64,000 nt of DNA from Polaromonas sp. (GTDB lineage: Bacteria > Pseudomonadota > Gammaproteobacteria > Burkholderiales > Burkholderiaceae_C): the NCBI RefSeq assembly GCF_012927455.1, contig NZ_JABBPE010000015.1, positions 372,001 through 436,000 on the forward strand. Direction: 5' to 3'. Under the pieces are notes generated by a model that saw only the letters and a list, made by a program, of their open reading frames with translations, ran no database searches and was not told the DNA's origin. The translations under genes were made by a program, and so were the position numbers. Below are positions 45,058-53,542 of this stretch, piece by piece; within the stretch, counting starts at the first letter, position 1, and each line of letters opens with the position of its first letter.

Positions 45058-48042
45058 ATGACTTCAGCTCCGCCATTTCGCCCGACGCGTAGCCTGTTTT
45101 ATCTTGTCTTTGCACTGTCCGGCTTCTCTGGATTGATTTACGAATCGATCTGGACGCATTACCTCAAGCTGTTTCTCGGCCATGCTGCCTACGCGCAGAC
45201 GCTGGTGTTGGTCATCTTCATGGGCGGCATGGCGTTGGGTTCGTGGCTGTGCGCAAAGATGTCCGGCCGCTGGCGCAATCTGCTGGTCGGGTACGCCGCC
45301 GTCGAAGGGATTGTCGGGCTCTGCGCCATGGTTTTTCCCGGCGGCTTCGTGTTTCTTACAGACTGGTTTTTTACCAGCGTCAGCCCTGCCATCGGAGCGC
45401 CTGCTGGGGTGCTGCTGGCCAAATGGAGCTTGGCGGCACTGCTGATCCTGCCGCAATCCGTCTTGCTCGGCATGACTTTCCCGCTGATGAGCGCCGGCAT
45501 GATCAGGCGCTTCCCCGAGAGCAGCGGAAAAACCATTGCAACGCTTTACTTCGCCAACAGCATCGGCGGGGCGATCGGCGTATTGGCCAGTGGTTTCTGG
45601 CTGATCAAGGCGATTGGCTTGCCGGGAACCGTCATGGCGGCTGGCGCCATCAACCTGGCCCTGGCCGCAGCGGTCTGGCTAATGTGCAAAAGGCAGGCCG
45701 ATGCCGCGTCCCTGCCTGTGCCTGTGCCTTTGCCTTTAAGTACGCGGTCCCGGCCAGCCCCTTTATTTTTGCCCGTGCTTCTAAGCGTTGCCCTGCTGAC
45801 CGGCCTCTCGTCATTCGCCTACGAAATCAGCTGGATCCGCATGCTGAGCCTGGTGCTGGGCAGCTCGACCCATGCGTTTGAGCTCATGTTGAGCACCTTC
45901 ATCACCGGCCTGGCCCTCGGCGGCCTCTGGGTCAGCCGCAAGATCGACAGCATCCCCGCCCCGCTGAGCACGCTGGGCTGGATACAGATTGCCATGGGCG
46001 TGTTGGCCCTCGCCACGCTGCCGCTTTACGGCCAGTCTTTCGGCATCATGGAATGGCTGATTGCCGCCTTGCCCAAGACCGGCAGCGGCTACAACGGGTT
46101 TAACGCGGCCAGCCACGCCATCGCATCGGTGATCATGCTGCCAGCCACATTCTTTGCCGGCATGACCCTGCCGCTGATCACCCACATCCTGATCAAGGCT
46201 GGTACTGGCGAGCGCAGCATCGGCTTTGTTTACAGCGCCAACACCTTGGGTGCGATTGCCGGGGTTCTGCTGGCGGTGCATGTGGGGCTGCCCCTCATTG
46301 GCCTGAAAGGCCTGATCGTGAGCGGAGCAGTCATCGACATGGCGCTGGGGATCTATCTGCTCTGGCGCTGGCAGACGCCACGACTCGCGCCGCGTGCGCT
46401 AGGCGCGCTCAGCGCCGCCGTTCTGCTTGCGGTGGCCCTTTCCCTGACCGGGCTCGATCAGAAACAAATGGCGGCGGGCGTTTTTCGCAACAACCAGACC
46501 CTGAAACGGATCAATGACATCGCCTTCTATCAGGACGGCAAGACCTCCAGCATCGCGGTGACACGCAGCGCCGACAACGTCCTGGCATTGCGTACCAATG
46601 GAAAAGCCGATGCCTCCATCGACCTCAAGCCGGATTCGTATCAGATCGACGAAACCACCATGGCTCTGGCTGCTGCGCTGCCCCTGGTGCTCAAGCCCGA
46701 CACCCGGACCGTGGCCAATATCGGTCTTGGATCGGGCATGACGACGCATACGCTGCTGGCCTCCGCTGCGGTGTCCGGCGTCGATACGATTGAAATTGAA
46801 CCTGCCGTCCGCGAAGGCGCAAAAACCTTCAAGGCGCGCAATCACCGCGCTTTTGCCGACCCGCGCAGCAAGATCATCATCGAGGATGCCAAGACCTATT
46901 TTTCAAGCCACAGGCAGCGCTACGACCTGATCGTGTCAGAACCGTCCAACCCATGGGTCAGCGGCGTGTCCGGCCTGTTTTCGGTGGAGTTTTACCGGCT
47001 GCTCAAACGTCATCTGGCCGAAGACGGCCTGTTCGTGCAGTGGCTGCAGCTTTACGAGATCGATATGGAGCGGGTCGTGTCCGTGATGAAGGCACTGGAC
47101 GAAAATTTTAGCGACTACGCCATTTACGCGACCAATTTCGGCGACGCCGTCATCATCGCCACCCCGAAAGGCGCTTTGCCGGAAATCCCGGCCACACTGC
47201 CCGACATGCCGCTGCTACGCGCTGAGCTCAAACGACTGGACATCATCACGCCCCAGGATCTGGCTATCCGCAAGCTGGGCAGCAAAAAGTTGTTTGCGCC
47301 GTGGCTGGCAAAATCGGCCACGCCCGCCAACTCGGACTATTACCCTTATCTTGACCAGCATGCCAGCCGTGACCGCTTCATGGGCTCCAATAGTTTTGAG
47401 CTGGTCAATCTGTCCATGGCCTCACTGCCGCTGGTCGAGATGCTGGGAGCCCGTCTGCCATGGCGCGAAACCTCCGTGTCTTCAGCCCCTCATTGGCAGC
47501 GACCCCACCCGGCCGTGGGTGCAATGGTGCTGCGCGATCTGCTGATGCAAGTCCCCTTGACGATGCCGCCCGCCATGCGGCCAGGCGATTGGCACAACGC
47601 AGTGGCGGGCGCGACACAAATCGTCGAGGCCTGCAACGCGCCGCCAAACGGAGATGCAGTCCATGCGCTGCTGAATTTTGCCTTTGACGCGATCCCTTAT
47701 CTGCGGCCTGAAGAAAACGCCCGGCTGATGCAGGCCATCAGCAAGCTGGCGTGCGTGACGATGCTCAAACAGCCGGAACGTTTATGGCTCAATCTCATGG
47801 ACGCGGTCGGACAGCGCGATGGCCAAGGCATTGCGGGATCTGTGGACGCATTGCTGGGCGCCGGGCTGGATACGACGCCTGCCCGCAAGCGCTATCTGCT
47901 GGCGCTGGGAATGCTTGGCAACCTGTCTGTCAAGCGTGCTGCCGAGGCCAGAAAAATCTGGCAGACCCTCGCGCCGCAGCTATACGGCGAAACCCCGCCG
48001 CCGCTGTTGTTCAAGATCATGGCGGCATGGAGCGGGGTGTGA
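45058..48042 (+). CDS. Fused multi-helix membrane / spermidine synthase-like protein
   Basis: The 994-residue protein joins an N-terminal MFS-like membrane part of about 12-14 helices (FALSGFSGLIYESIWTHYLK; residues about 10-480) with a spermidine-synthase-like domain. The domain carries a SAM-type site VANIGLGSGMTTHTLLASA near residue 555 and SEPSNPWVSGVSGLFSVEFY near residue 628. The last 250 residues form a helical region of unknown function. Proteins of this design are annotated as fused MFS/spermidine synthases; no polyamine activity is shown by sequence alone, and the substrate is unknown. Confidence 0.88.
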   Translation: MTSAPPFRPTRSLFYLVFALSGFSGLIYESIWTHYLKLFLGHAAYAQTLVLVIFMGGMALGSWLCAKMSGRWRNLLVGYAAVEGIVGLCAMVFPGGFVFLTDWFFTSVSPAIGAPAGVLLAKWSLAALLILPQSVLLGMTFPLMSAGMIRRFPESSGKTIATLYFANSIGGAIGVLASGFWLIKAIGLPGTVMAAGAINLALAAAVWLMCKRQADAASLPVPVPLPLSTRSRPAPLFLPVLLSVALLTGLSSFAYEISWIRMLSLVLGSSTHAFELMLSTFITGLALGGLWVSRKIDSIPAPLSTLGWIQIAMGVLALATLPLYGQSFGIMEWLIAALPKTGSGYNGFNAASHAIASVIMLPATFFAGMTLPLITHILIKAGTGERSIGFVYSANTLGAIAGVLLAVHVGLPLIGLKGLIVSGAVIDMALGIYLLWRWQTPRLAPRALGALSAAVLLAVALSLTGLDQKQMAAGVFRNNQTLKRINDIAFYQDGKTSSIAVTRSADNVLALRTNGKADASIDLKPDSYQIDETTMALAAALPLVLKPDTRTVANIGLGSGMTTHTLLASAAVSGVDTIEIEPAVREGAKTFKARNHRAFADPRSKIIIEDAKTYFSSHRQRYDLIVSEPSNPWVSGVSGLFSVEFYRLLKRHLAEDGLFVQWLQLYEIDMERVVSVMKALDENFSDYAIYATNFGDAVIIATPKGALPEIPATLPDMPLLRAELKRLDIITPQDLAIRKLGSKKLFAPWLAKSATPANSDYYPYLDQHASRDRFMGSNSFELVNLSMASLPLVEMLGARLPWRETSVSSAPHWQRPHPAVGAMVLRDLLMQVPLTMPPAMRPGDWHNAVAGATQIVEACNAPPNGDAVHALLNFAFDAIPYLRPEENARLMQAISKLACVTMLKQPERLWLNLMDAVGQRDGQGIAGSVDALLGAGLDTTPARKRYLLALGMLGNLSVKRAAEARKIWQTLAPQLYGETPPPLLFKIMAAWSGV

Positions 48043-48119
48043 AGCGCGGATTTTTTTGCGCCAGCTGCTTTCTGCGGCTGAGTTCCGCCAACCTTTCATA
48101 CAACTGAGGTTTAAAAATA

Positions 48120-48135
48120 CTGTATAAATAAACAG
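48120..48135. promoter_or_regulatory. LexA-type box CTGT-N8-ACAG upstream of the radical SAM gene
   Basis: CTGTATAAATAAACAG is a perfect LexA-type operator, extended on both sides by TA-like bases (TACTGT...ACAGTTA). It ends 48 bases before the ATG of the radical SAM gene and should overlap its promoter. Confidence 0.75.
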
Positions 48136-48183
48136 TTATTAACTATCAGTTTGAAGCGGCGCGTGACTGCAAGGGGCAAGCCC

Positions 48184-49269
48184 ATGACCGAATTTCACAT
48201 TCCTCCCAGCGCCATCAAGGGCCGCGGCAGCGCCACGCGCATGGCCCACCGCTTTGAGAAAGTGGCGCGCCAGGCCTATGACGATGGCTGGGGTACCCTG
48301 GAAGAAATTGGCGCAAACGTCACTGTGCCGCTGCAGACCGAAGTGATGTTGGAAAACGCGCGCAGCGCGATCACGCGCAACGACTCGCCCGACATCTTTT
48401 TTGACTACAGCATCAACCCGTACCGCGGTTGCGAACATGGCTGTGTCTACTGCTACGCGCGGCCCACGCACAGCTACCTTAATTTGTCGCCGGGTCTGGA
48501 CTTTGAAACCAAAATCATCGCCAAGCGCAACATTGCCGAGGCGCTGCGTGCCGATCTGGGCAAGCGCAGCTACCTGCCCAAGCTGCTCAACATCGGCTCG
48601 GTCACCGATTGCTACCAGCCGGTGGAGCGCGAGTTGCGGCTGACGCGCAGCGTGATCGAGGTCTTGCAGCAGGCGCGCCATCCTTTTTCACTGGTCACCA
48701 AATCAAGCGGTGTCGAGCGCGACCTGGACCTGATCGCGACCATGGCGGCTGACAGGCTGGCCGCTGTCTACGTAACCATCACCACGCTTGACGGCGAACT
48801 GGCGCGCAAGCTGGAGCCGCGCGCCGCGGCGCCGCAGCGGCGCCTGCGCACCATCGCAACGCTGGCGGCTCTGGGCATTCCCGTCGGCGTCAGCGTGGCG
48901 CCGCAAATACCGTTTGTCAACGACGACATGGAGCAAGTGCTGCAGGCCGCGTGGCAAGCCGGGGCGCGCAGCGCGTTTTACACGGTGGTACGCCTGCCTT
49001 GGGAGGTCGCGCCAATTTTCAAGGAATGGCTGGCGCTGCATTACCCGCAGCGCGCCGCCCGCATCATGGCGCGCATTCACGATATGCGCGGAGGCCAGGA
49101 CTACGACAGCGATTTCGCCACGCGCATGAAAGGCAGTGGGCTGTGGGCCGAACTGATTGGTCAGCGCTTTGAAAAAGCCTGCCAGCGTCTGGGCTTTAAC
49201 CGCCAGCGCGTTGAGCTGGACTTGAGCCAGTTCAGGCCGCCGGCAGCAGGTCAGGGCAGCCTTTTTTGA
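48184..49269 (+). CDS. PA0069-family radical SAM protein
   Basis: The 361-residue protein has the radical SAM cluster motif C-x3-C-x2-C in RGCEHGCVYCYARPTH (Cys83, Cys87, Cys90) and continues YLNLSPGLDFETKIIAKRNI and IGSVTDCYQPVERELRLTRS, as in the SplB-related PA0069/Rv2578c family. The reaction is unknown. ATG 48184 starts MTEFHIPPSAIKGRGSATRM, the conserved N-terminus; the upstream TTG at 48151 is not needed. A LexA-type box upstream suggests SOS control, which fits a DNA-damage role. Confidence 0.9.
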   Translation: MTEFHIPPSAIKGRGSATRMAHRFEKVARQAYDDGWGTLEEIGANVTVPLQTEVMLENARSAITRNDSPDIFFDYSINPYRGCEHGCVYCYARPTHSYLNLSPGLDFETKIIAKRNIAEALRADLGKRSYLPKLLNIGSVTDCYQPVERELRLTRSVIEVLQQARHPFSLVTKSSGVERDLDLIATMAADRLAAVYVTITTLDGELARKLEPRAAAPQRRLRTIATLAALGIPVGVSVAPQIPFVNDDMEQVLQAAWQAGARSAFYTVVRLPWEVAPIFKEWLALHYPQRAARIMARIHDMRGGQDYDSDFATRMKGSGLWAELIGQRFEKACQRLGFNRQRVELDLSQFRPPAAGQGSLF

Positions 49270-49393
49270 GATGCTGAAATTCCCGGCGTTTCTTCTAGAC
49301 GGTGGCTCAATATTTTCGGTGATTGGCTTGACCTTGAGCCTTGCAGCTTGTGCAAAAAAACATGAAGGCGATGAGTTCGTTGGCCGGGCGCGA

Positions 49394-50140
49394 TTATCGG
49401 ATGCCGGTAGAACGGTAGAGCTCATCGCACAGCAGGCGGTTCAATTCTTTCTTGACCACGGCATAGCACTCGCATGCGTTGGTCTCAAGTCCTGCCCGAT
49501 CAAGAACGGTAATGTGGCCACGCCGGTAACTGATAAGACCGGCATTCTGCAGTTTCCCGGCGGCCTCTGTCACCGCTTCCCGGCGCACACCGAGCATGCT
49601 GGCGACCTGTTCCTGCGTCACGATCAATTCGAGTGAGGGGACTCTATCAAGGGCCATGAGCAGCCAGCGGCAGAGCTGCTGCTCCACGACATGGTGCCGA
49701 TTGCAGGCGGTGCTCTGCGTCATCTGGGTGATGAGTGCCTGGGTATAGCGCAGCAACAAACGCTGCATCATGCCTGCACGCTTGAATTCCTGCATGAGCA
49801 GGCGGCGTTCCAGCCGGTAGGCGTGGCCTGCGGTCTGCACTACGGCCGAACTGGGCGTGGTGTCTCCTCCGAGGAACAGTGAAACGCCGACCACGCCTTC
49901 ATTGCCCACTCCTGCGGCTTCGGTCGTTGCGCCAGATGCCATGACGTAATGCAGCGACACGATGGCGGTGGTGGGAAAGTAGGCGTGCTGCACCCGTCCA
50001 CCCGGTGAGTAAAGAATATCACCGAGCAACAGGGGAACCAATTCCAGATGTGCAAGCAAGGGCTCGAACGCCGCCTCCGGCAGGGCGGCCAGCAGATGAT
50101 TCTGCCGCGGGCTGTGGGGTGGTGAAAAGGGGATTGACAT
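49394..50140 (-). CDS. Crp/Fnr-family transcriptional regulator
   Basis: The 248-residue protein has an N-terminal cyclic-nucleotide-binding-like domain (LVPLLLGDILYSPGGRVQHA), a dimerisation helix (RLLLRYTQALITQMTQSTAC) and a C-terminal winged helix-turn-helix (VTQEQVASMLGVRREAVTEA). It lacks the cysteines of FNR, so the ligand is unknown. It is the last gene of the five-gene signalling operon, 33 bases after the REC-PAS gene, and may regulate the cluster or a stress response. Confidence 0.9.
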   Translation of the reverse strand: MSIPFSPPHSPRQNHLLAALPEAAFEPLLAHLELVPLLLGDILYSPGGRVQHAYFPTTAIVSLHYVMASGATTEAAGVGNEGVVGVSLFLGGDTTPSSAVVQTAGHAYRLERRLLMQEFKRAGMMQRLLLRYTQALITQMTQSTACNRHHVVEQQLCRWLLMALDRVPSLELIVTQEQVASMLGVRREAVTEAAGKLQNAGLISYRRGHITVLDRAGLETNACECYAVVKKELNRLLCDELYRSTGIR

Positions 50141-50173
50141 CGTTGACCGCTAACGTCCTTCTTTTTTTTCGAG

Positions 50174-51001
50174 CTATGGTTTCGCGGTGGTTTCCACGCC
50201 GATGCCGCGAAAGCCAATGAAGCGGCAGGCCTTGTCAAACATCGGCTCCCCACTTACCCGAAACTGTTGGTTTGAGCCATCGGCATTGACGCGGCTGAAT
50301 GGAAAATCCAGGAAGGGCCTGCGGGCCGCAATCATGGCCTGAAGCTCTTCTCGCTCGGTCCCATTCCAGCCCGTTATCTCGTCATCGGTTTGGTCGCCAA
50401 AAAACGCTGTCACCCGGATTCCCAGAATCTCCAGAACCGGGCCAGACACGGTGGTGAATTCCCCCGTCGCGTTCTGCTCCCAGTACCAGTCGGAGGCCAG
50501 CTCGGTCAAGCTGCGAAAACGAGATTCACTTGCGTGTAACTCGGCGGTCCGTTCCTGCACCGTTTGCTCTAGCGCCTGGTTGTAGTTTTCAAGTTTTTTG
50601 TACAACAGCCGCACTTCCAGCATGTTGTGGATGCGCGTCTTGACTTCCATCAGATCAAACGGCTTGCTGATGAAATCCTTGGCACCAGATTGCAACGCGC
50701 GCAATTTGTGACCGGGCTCGGCAGTCAGCACGATGACCGGGAGGTATTTGTCAGCGGCCTGGGTTTTGAGGGCTTCCATGACCTGGAACCCATCCATGCC
50801 AGGCATCTTGAGGTCGAGCAAAATCAGGTCGTAATGGTTTTTTCCATGAAGCGCGCAAACCCCCGCTGGATTCATGGTCGAGGCAACACAGGTGTAGCCC
50901 GTATCACTCAGCAATTGCTCAAGCAACTGCACATTGGCGACCTGGTCGTCAACAATCAGGATGTTGGCTTTAAGAATATCAACGGTAGTAACCATTGTCA
51001 T
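50174..51001 (-). CDS. Response regulator with REC and PAS domains, no output domain
   Basis: The 275-residue protein begins with a REC domain (ANILIVDDQVANVQLLEQLL, phosphoacceptor Asp63 in LILLDLKMPGMDGF, conserved lysine in DFISKPFDL). A short coiled-coil linker (LLYKKLENYNQALEQTVQER) follows, then one PAS domain (FRSLTELASDWYWEQNATGE) that ends at FRGIGVETTAKP. No kinase, GGDEF or DNA-binding output follows, although proteins with this PAS ending usually continue. It lies between the stand-alone CheB and the Crp/Fnr gene in the same direction. Confidence 0.88.
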   Translation of the reverse strand: MTMVTTVDILKANILIVDDQVANVQLLEQLLSDTGYTCVASTMNPAGVCALHGKNHYDLILLDLKMPGMDGFQVMEALKTQAADKYLPVIVLTAEPGHKLRALQSGAKDFISKPFDLMEVKTRIHNMLEVRLLYKKLENYNQALEQTVQERTAELHASESRFRSLTELASDWYWEQNATGEFTTVSGPVLEILGIRVTAFFGDQTDDEITGWNGTEREELQAMIAARRPFLDFPFSRVNADGSNQQFRVSGEPMFDKACRFIGFRGIGVETTAKP

Positions 51002-51012
51002 TGTTTCCCTTT

Positions 51013-51597
51013 TTATTGGTGTGGGCTGACTTCACCACGCGCAATTCGCACAATTTCTTGCGCAATATCTTCTGGCGACAGGACAAAGTCGATGCATCCA
51101 CTGGCAATGGCGCTTTCCGGCATGTCTGGCTGGCTCGCCGTACTAAGTTTTTGCGCGATGGTGATGCCGCCTACATCCCTGATGCCGCACAAGGCGGCGG
51201 CCCCGTCGCCGTCAAAGCCGGAGACGATAACTGCAATAAGCTTACCGTCCCAGCAATCAGTCAGTGAGCGCAAGAAGACCGTGATGACATCAGGCCAGCC
51301 CCGAGGTTTTGATATGGGTTTTAGAAGAAAAACGCCGTCGCCAATGTGCAAATCCCGATTTGCCGGAATGATAAATACACGGTTAGGCTCGATCAGCAAG
51401 CTTTCCGTGATGAGATCAACCGGCATGGTTGTGAAGCGAGGAAGAACTTCATGAAGCTGGGTCGGCATGATGGTGATGTGATTAACGATCACGATTGCCA
51501 CACCCATGTCAGCCGGAAGATTCTGCAATAGCCGAATATAGGCGTCGAGGCCACCGGCCGAACCGCCGACGCAAACGATAGGGAAATTTTTCATCAA
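51013..51597 (-). CDS. Stand-alone CheB-type methylesterase domain protein
   Basis: The 194-residue protein is a single CheB catalytic domain without a receiver domain. It has VCVGGSAGGLDAYIRLLQNL with the nucleophilic serine, IVIVNHITIMPTQLHEVLPR with the histidine, and VIVSGFDGDGAAALCGIRDV with the aspartate. It would deamidate or demethylate chemoreceptor-like glutamates, or act as a signalling hydrolase. The gene lies between a hybrid kinase and the REC-PAS protein; only 11 bases separate it from the latter. Confidence 0.88.
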   Translation of the reverse strand: MMKNFPIVCVGGSAGGLDAYIRLLQNLPADMGVAIVIVNHITIMPTQLHEVLPRFTTMPVDLITESLLIEPNRVFIIPANRDLHIGDGVFLLKPISKPRGWPDVITVFLRSLTDCWDGKLIAVIVSGFDGDGAAALCGIRDVGGITIAQKLSTASQPDMPESAIASGCIDFVLSPEDIAQEIVRIARGEVSPHQ

Positions 51598-51688
51598 CGG
51601 CTCCTCTGATTGGTCGAACGTGGCATTTAAAAAGCCTGATTTTCAACGAGCAAAATCTTGACTCCAAGACTGCCGGATTCAGTCATTG

Positions 51689-53542
51689 TCATTTACCTTC
51701 CTTTTCAGCTGCGCGACCAGGCAGCGATTTTGCAAACTCCAGCGCCTCGTCCAGCGTCATCATGAACTCATTGATCTTGATGGGTTTGGTGAGGTAACGA
51801 AAGAATCCGGCCTTCAGGCCTTTGTCTATGTCGTGGGGTATGGCATTGGCGCTGAGGGCAAGCACCGGAATGTGTGCGGTCGCCGGGTCTTCAGTTAAAA
51901 GTTTCAGCACTTCGATGCCGCTGATGCCGGGCAGATTGATGTCCATCAAGATGACATCCGGCAGCGCAGTGCGCGCGATCATCATTCCGTTGTTGCCGTC
52001 CCTTGCAGACAGTAATCGCACATCAGGGCGACGCTCCATGAGGTCCTCAATCAGCATCAAATTGGCTGGGTTGTCTTCGACATAAAGCAGGGTGTGTATC
52101 TGCGAATCGGCCACCGCCTGAACTTGAACTTGAGCTTGAGCTTGAGCTTGAGCTTGAGCGGCGGCATCGGAAGCCGGTTGTTCAGTCATCAGATCCATTT
52201 CAATCCAGAAAGTACAGCCTTTGCCGACAGTGCTTTGCACTCCGATAGTCCCTCCCATCAGTTCGATCAGCCGCTTGGTCATCACCAGGCCGATGCCTGT
52301 TCCTTCTTCAGCGTACGCCTCTCGTCCAAGTCGGTTGAATGGCTGAAACAGTTGATCAATTTTCTCCTGGGTCAAGCCTTCGCCGGTGTCTTCGACATCA
52401 ATGCGAATGCGCTCTGCCGAGACCTTGATGCATTTCACATCGACCGTTCCGCCCACCCTGTTGTATTTAATCGCGTTGGATAGAAGGTTGACAAGAATCT
52501 GCTTCAACCGTGTGCGGTCGGCGCTGACAAAATAAGGTATTTTAGGCGCGGGAAAAGTCACGCTGATACCGCGTGTGTTCCCTTGCGGCTCTATCATGGA
52601 TCTGCATTCCTGCATGACCTCAGACAGCGGCACCGCTTCTTGCGACAGCGACAACTTGCCGGACTCGACCAGCGCCAGGTCGAGGATTTCGTTGATGAGT
52701 TCCAGCAGGTACCACCCCGCCTGAAGGATTTGGTCAACGCTGCGTTTTTGGGAGAGTGTTGGCGGCGGCGAGCCCGACTCTATGAGCTGGGCAAACCCGA
52801 GAATCGCACTGAGCGGCGTACGCAACTCATGACTCATGCTGGAAAGAAAATCCGATTTCGCACGATTGGCTTTTTCCGCAACGACCATCGCGCGCTTCAG
52901 TCCGGCGTTGTTCTTTTGGAGTTTCTGATTCAGCAATGCCCGCTCGGCGTCGGCCAGCCTGCGCTCGGTGACATTACTCATCACGATGCGGAGCACCGGA
53001 ACGACCTCAAAATTATCCTCGGTGGTCGCCTGCAAATTGACCCAAACCGGCGAGCCATCACTTTTTACCATCTCCAACTCGCAGCCTTGCTGTTCACCCG
53101 ACGCAAGGAGTTGTTTGCGGTATAGGTAGAAACTGTCCTGATGCGATTTGAGAATAAACCGGTTGAACCGCTGCCCGACAAGGGTGCTTCGGGCCATGCC
53201 CAGCAGCGTGGCGGCGGCGATATTGGCTTCCAGAATCAGCCCCTGTTCGCCGACCGTGCAGTAGCCCACCGGGGCAAGGTCATAGAGGTCGAAATAGCGC
53301 GCCCGGACGGTGTCCAGCTGCAATTGCGCATGCCGGAGTTCTTCGTTTTGCATCTCCAGTTCAATTTGATGCACTTGCAGTTCATGCAGCGTTTGCAGCA
53401 TGCCTTCGGGCGACAGTGCTTGCAGGCTTTTCGACGACAGGGAGATTTTTTTACGAGCGATGTCTTCAGCCCGTTGGCGCAGCGCCTGTCCCGAGCTGGC
53501 CGCTGCAGCGTCCTTGCCGGCCGGTTTAGCCGGGTCTTGCAT
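51689..53542 (-). CDS. PAS-domain hybrid histidine kinase with C-terminal receiver
   Basis: The 617-residue protein has a helical N-terminus, a PAS domain (YDLAPVGYCTVGEQGLILEA), a HisKA helix with the phosphorylated histidine in SSMSHELRTPLSAILGFAQL, an ATPase domain (NLLSNAIKYNRVGG, EGTGIGLVMTKRLIELMGG) and a C-terminal REC domain (VILMDINLPGISGIEVLKLL). The kinase-REC linker is AQAQAQAQAQVQVQA, encoded by a hexanucleotide repeat. ATG 53542 overlaps the end of the CheB-CheR-PAS gene by 17 bases, so translation is probably coupled. A start at 53605 is less likely. Confidence 0.92.
   Translation of the reverse strand: MQDPAKPAGKDAAAASSGQALRQRAEDIARKKISLSSKSLQALSPEGMLQTLHELQVHQIELEMQNEELRHAQLQLDTVRARYFDLYDLAPVGYCTVGEQGLILEANIAAATLLGMARSTLVGQRFNRFILKSHQDSFYLYRKQLLASGEQQGCELEMVKSDGSPVWVNLQATTEDNFEVVPVLRIVMSNVTERRLADAERALLNQKLQKNNAGLKRAMVVAEKANRAKSDFLSSMSHELRTPLSAILGFAQLIESGSPPPTLSQKRSVDQILQAGWYLLELINEILDLALVESGKLSLSQEAVPLSEVMQECRSMIEPQGNTRGISVTFPAPKIPYFVSADRTRLKQILVNLLSNAIKYNRVGGTVDVKCIKVSAERIRIDVEDTGEGLTQEKIDQLFQPFNRLGREAYAEEGTGIGLVMTKRLIELMGGTIGVQSTVGKGCTFWIEMDLMTEQPASDAAAQAQAQAQAQVQVQAVADSQIHTLLYVEDNPANLMLIEDLMERRPDVRLLSARDGNNGMMIARTALPDVILMDINLPGISGIEVLKLLTEDPATAHIPVLALSANAIPHDIDKGLKAGFFRYLTKPIKINEFMMTLDEALEFAKSLPGRAAEKEGK
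52118..52159 (-). repeat. Hexanucleotide tandem repeat in the kinase linker
   Basis: Seven 6-bp units (five ttgagc, two gaac variants) encode alternating Ala-Gln and Val-Gln pairs. Copy number can change without loss of frame. Confidence 0.92.

Noticed and set aside
49271..49636. Open frame starting MLKFPAFLLDGGSIFSVIGL with a lipobox-like LSLAAC
   Set aside because: It lies largely antisense to the Crp/Fnr gene, whose family match is clear. Only the first 36 codons are free, and there is no ribosome site.
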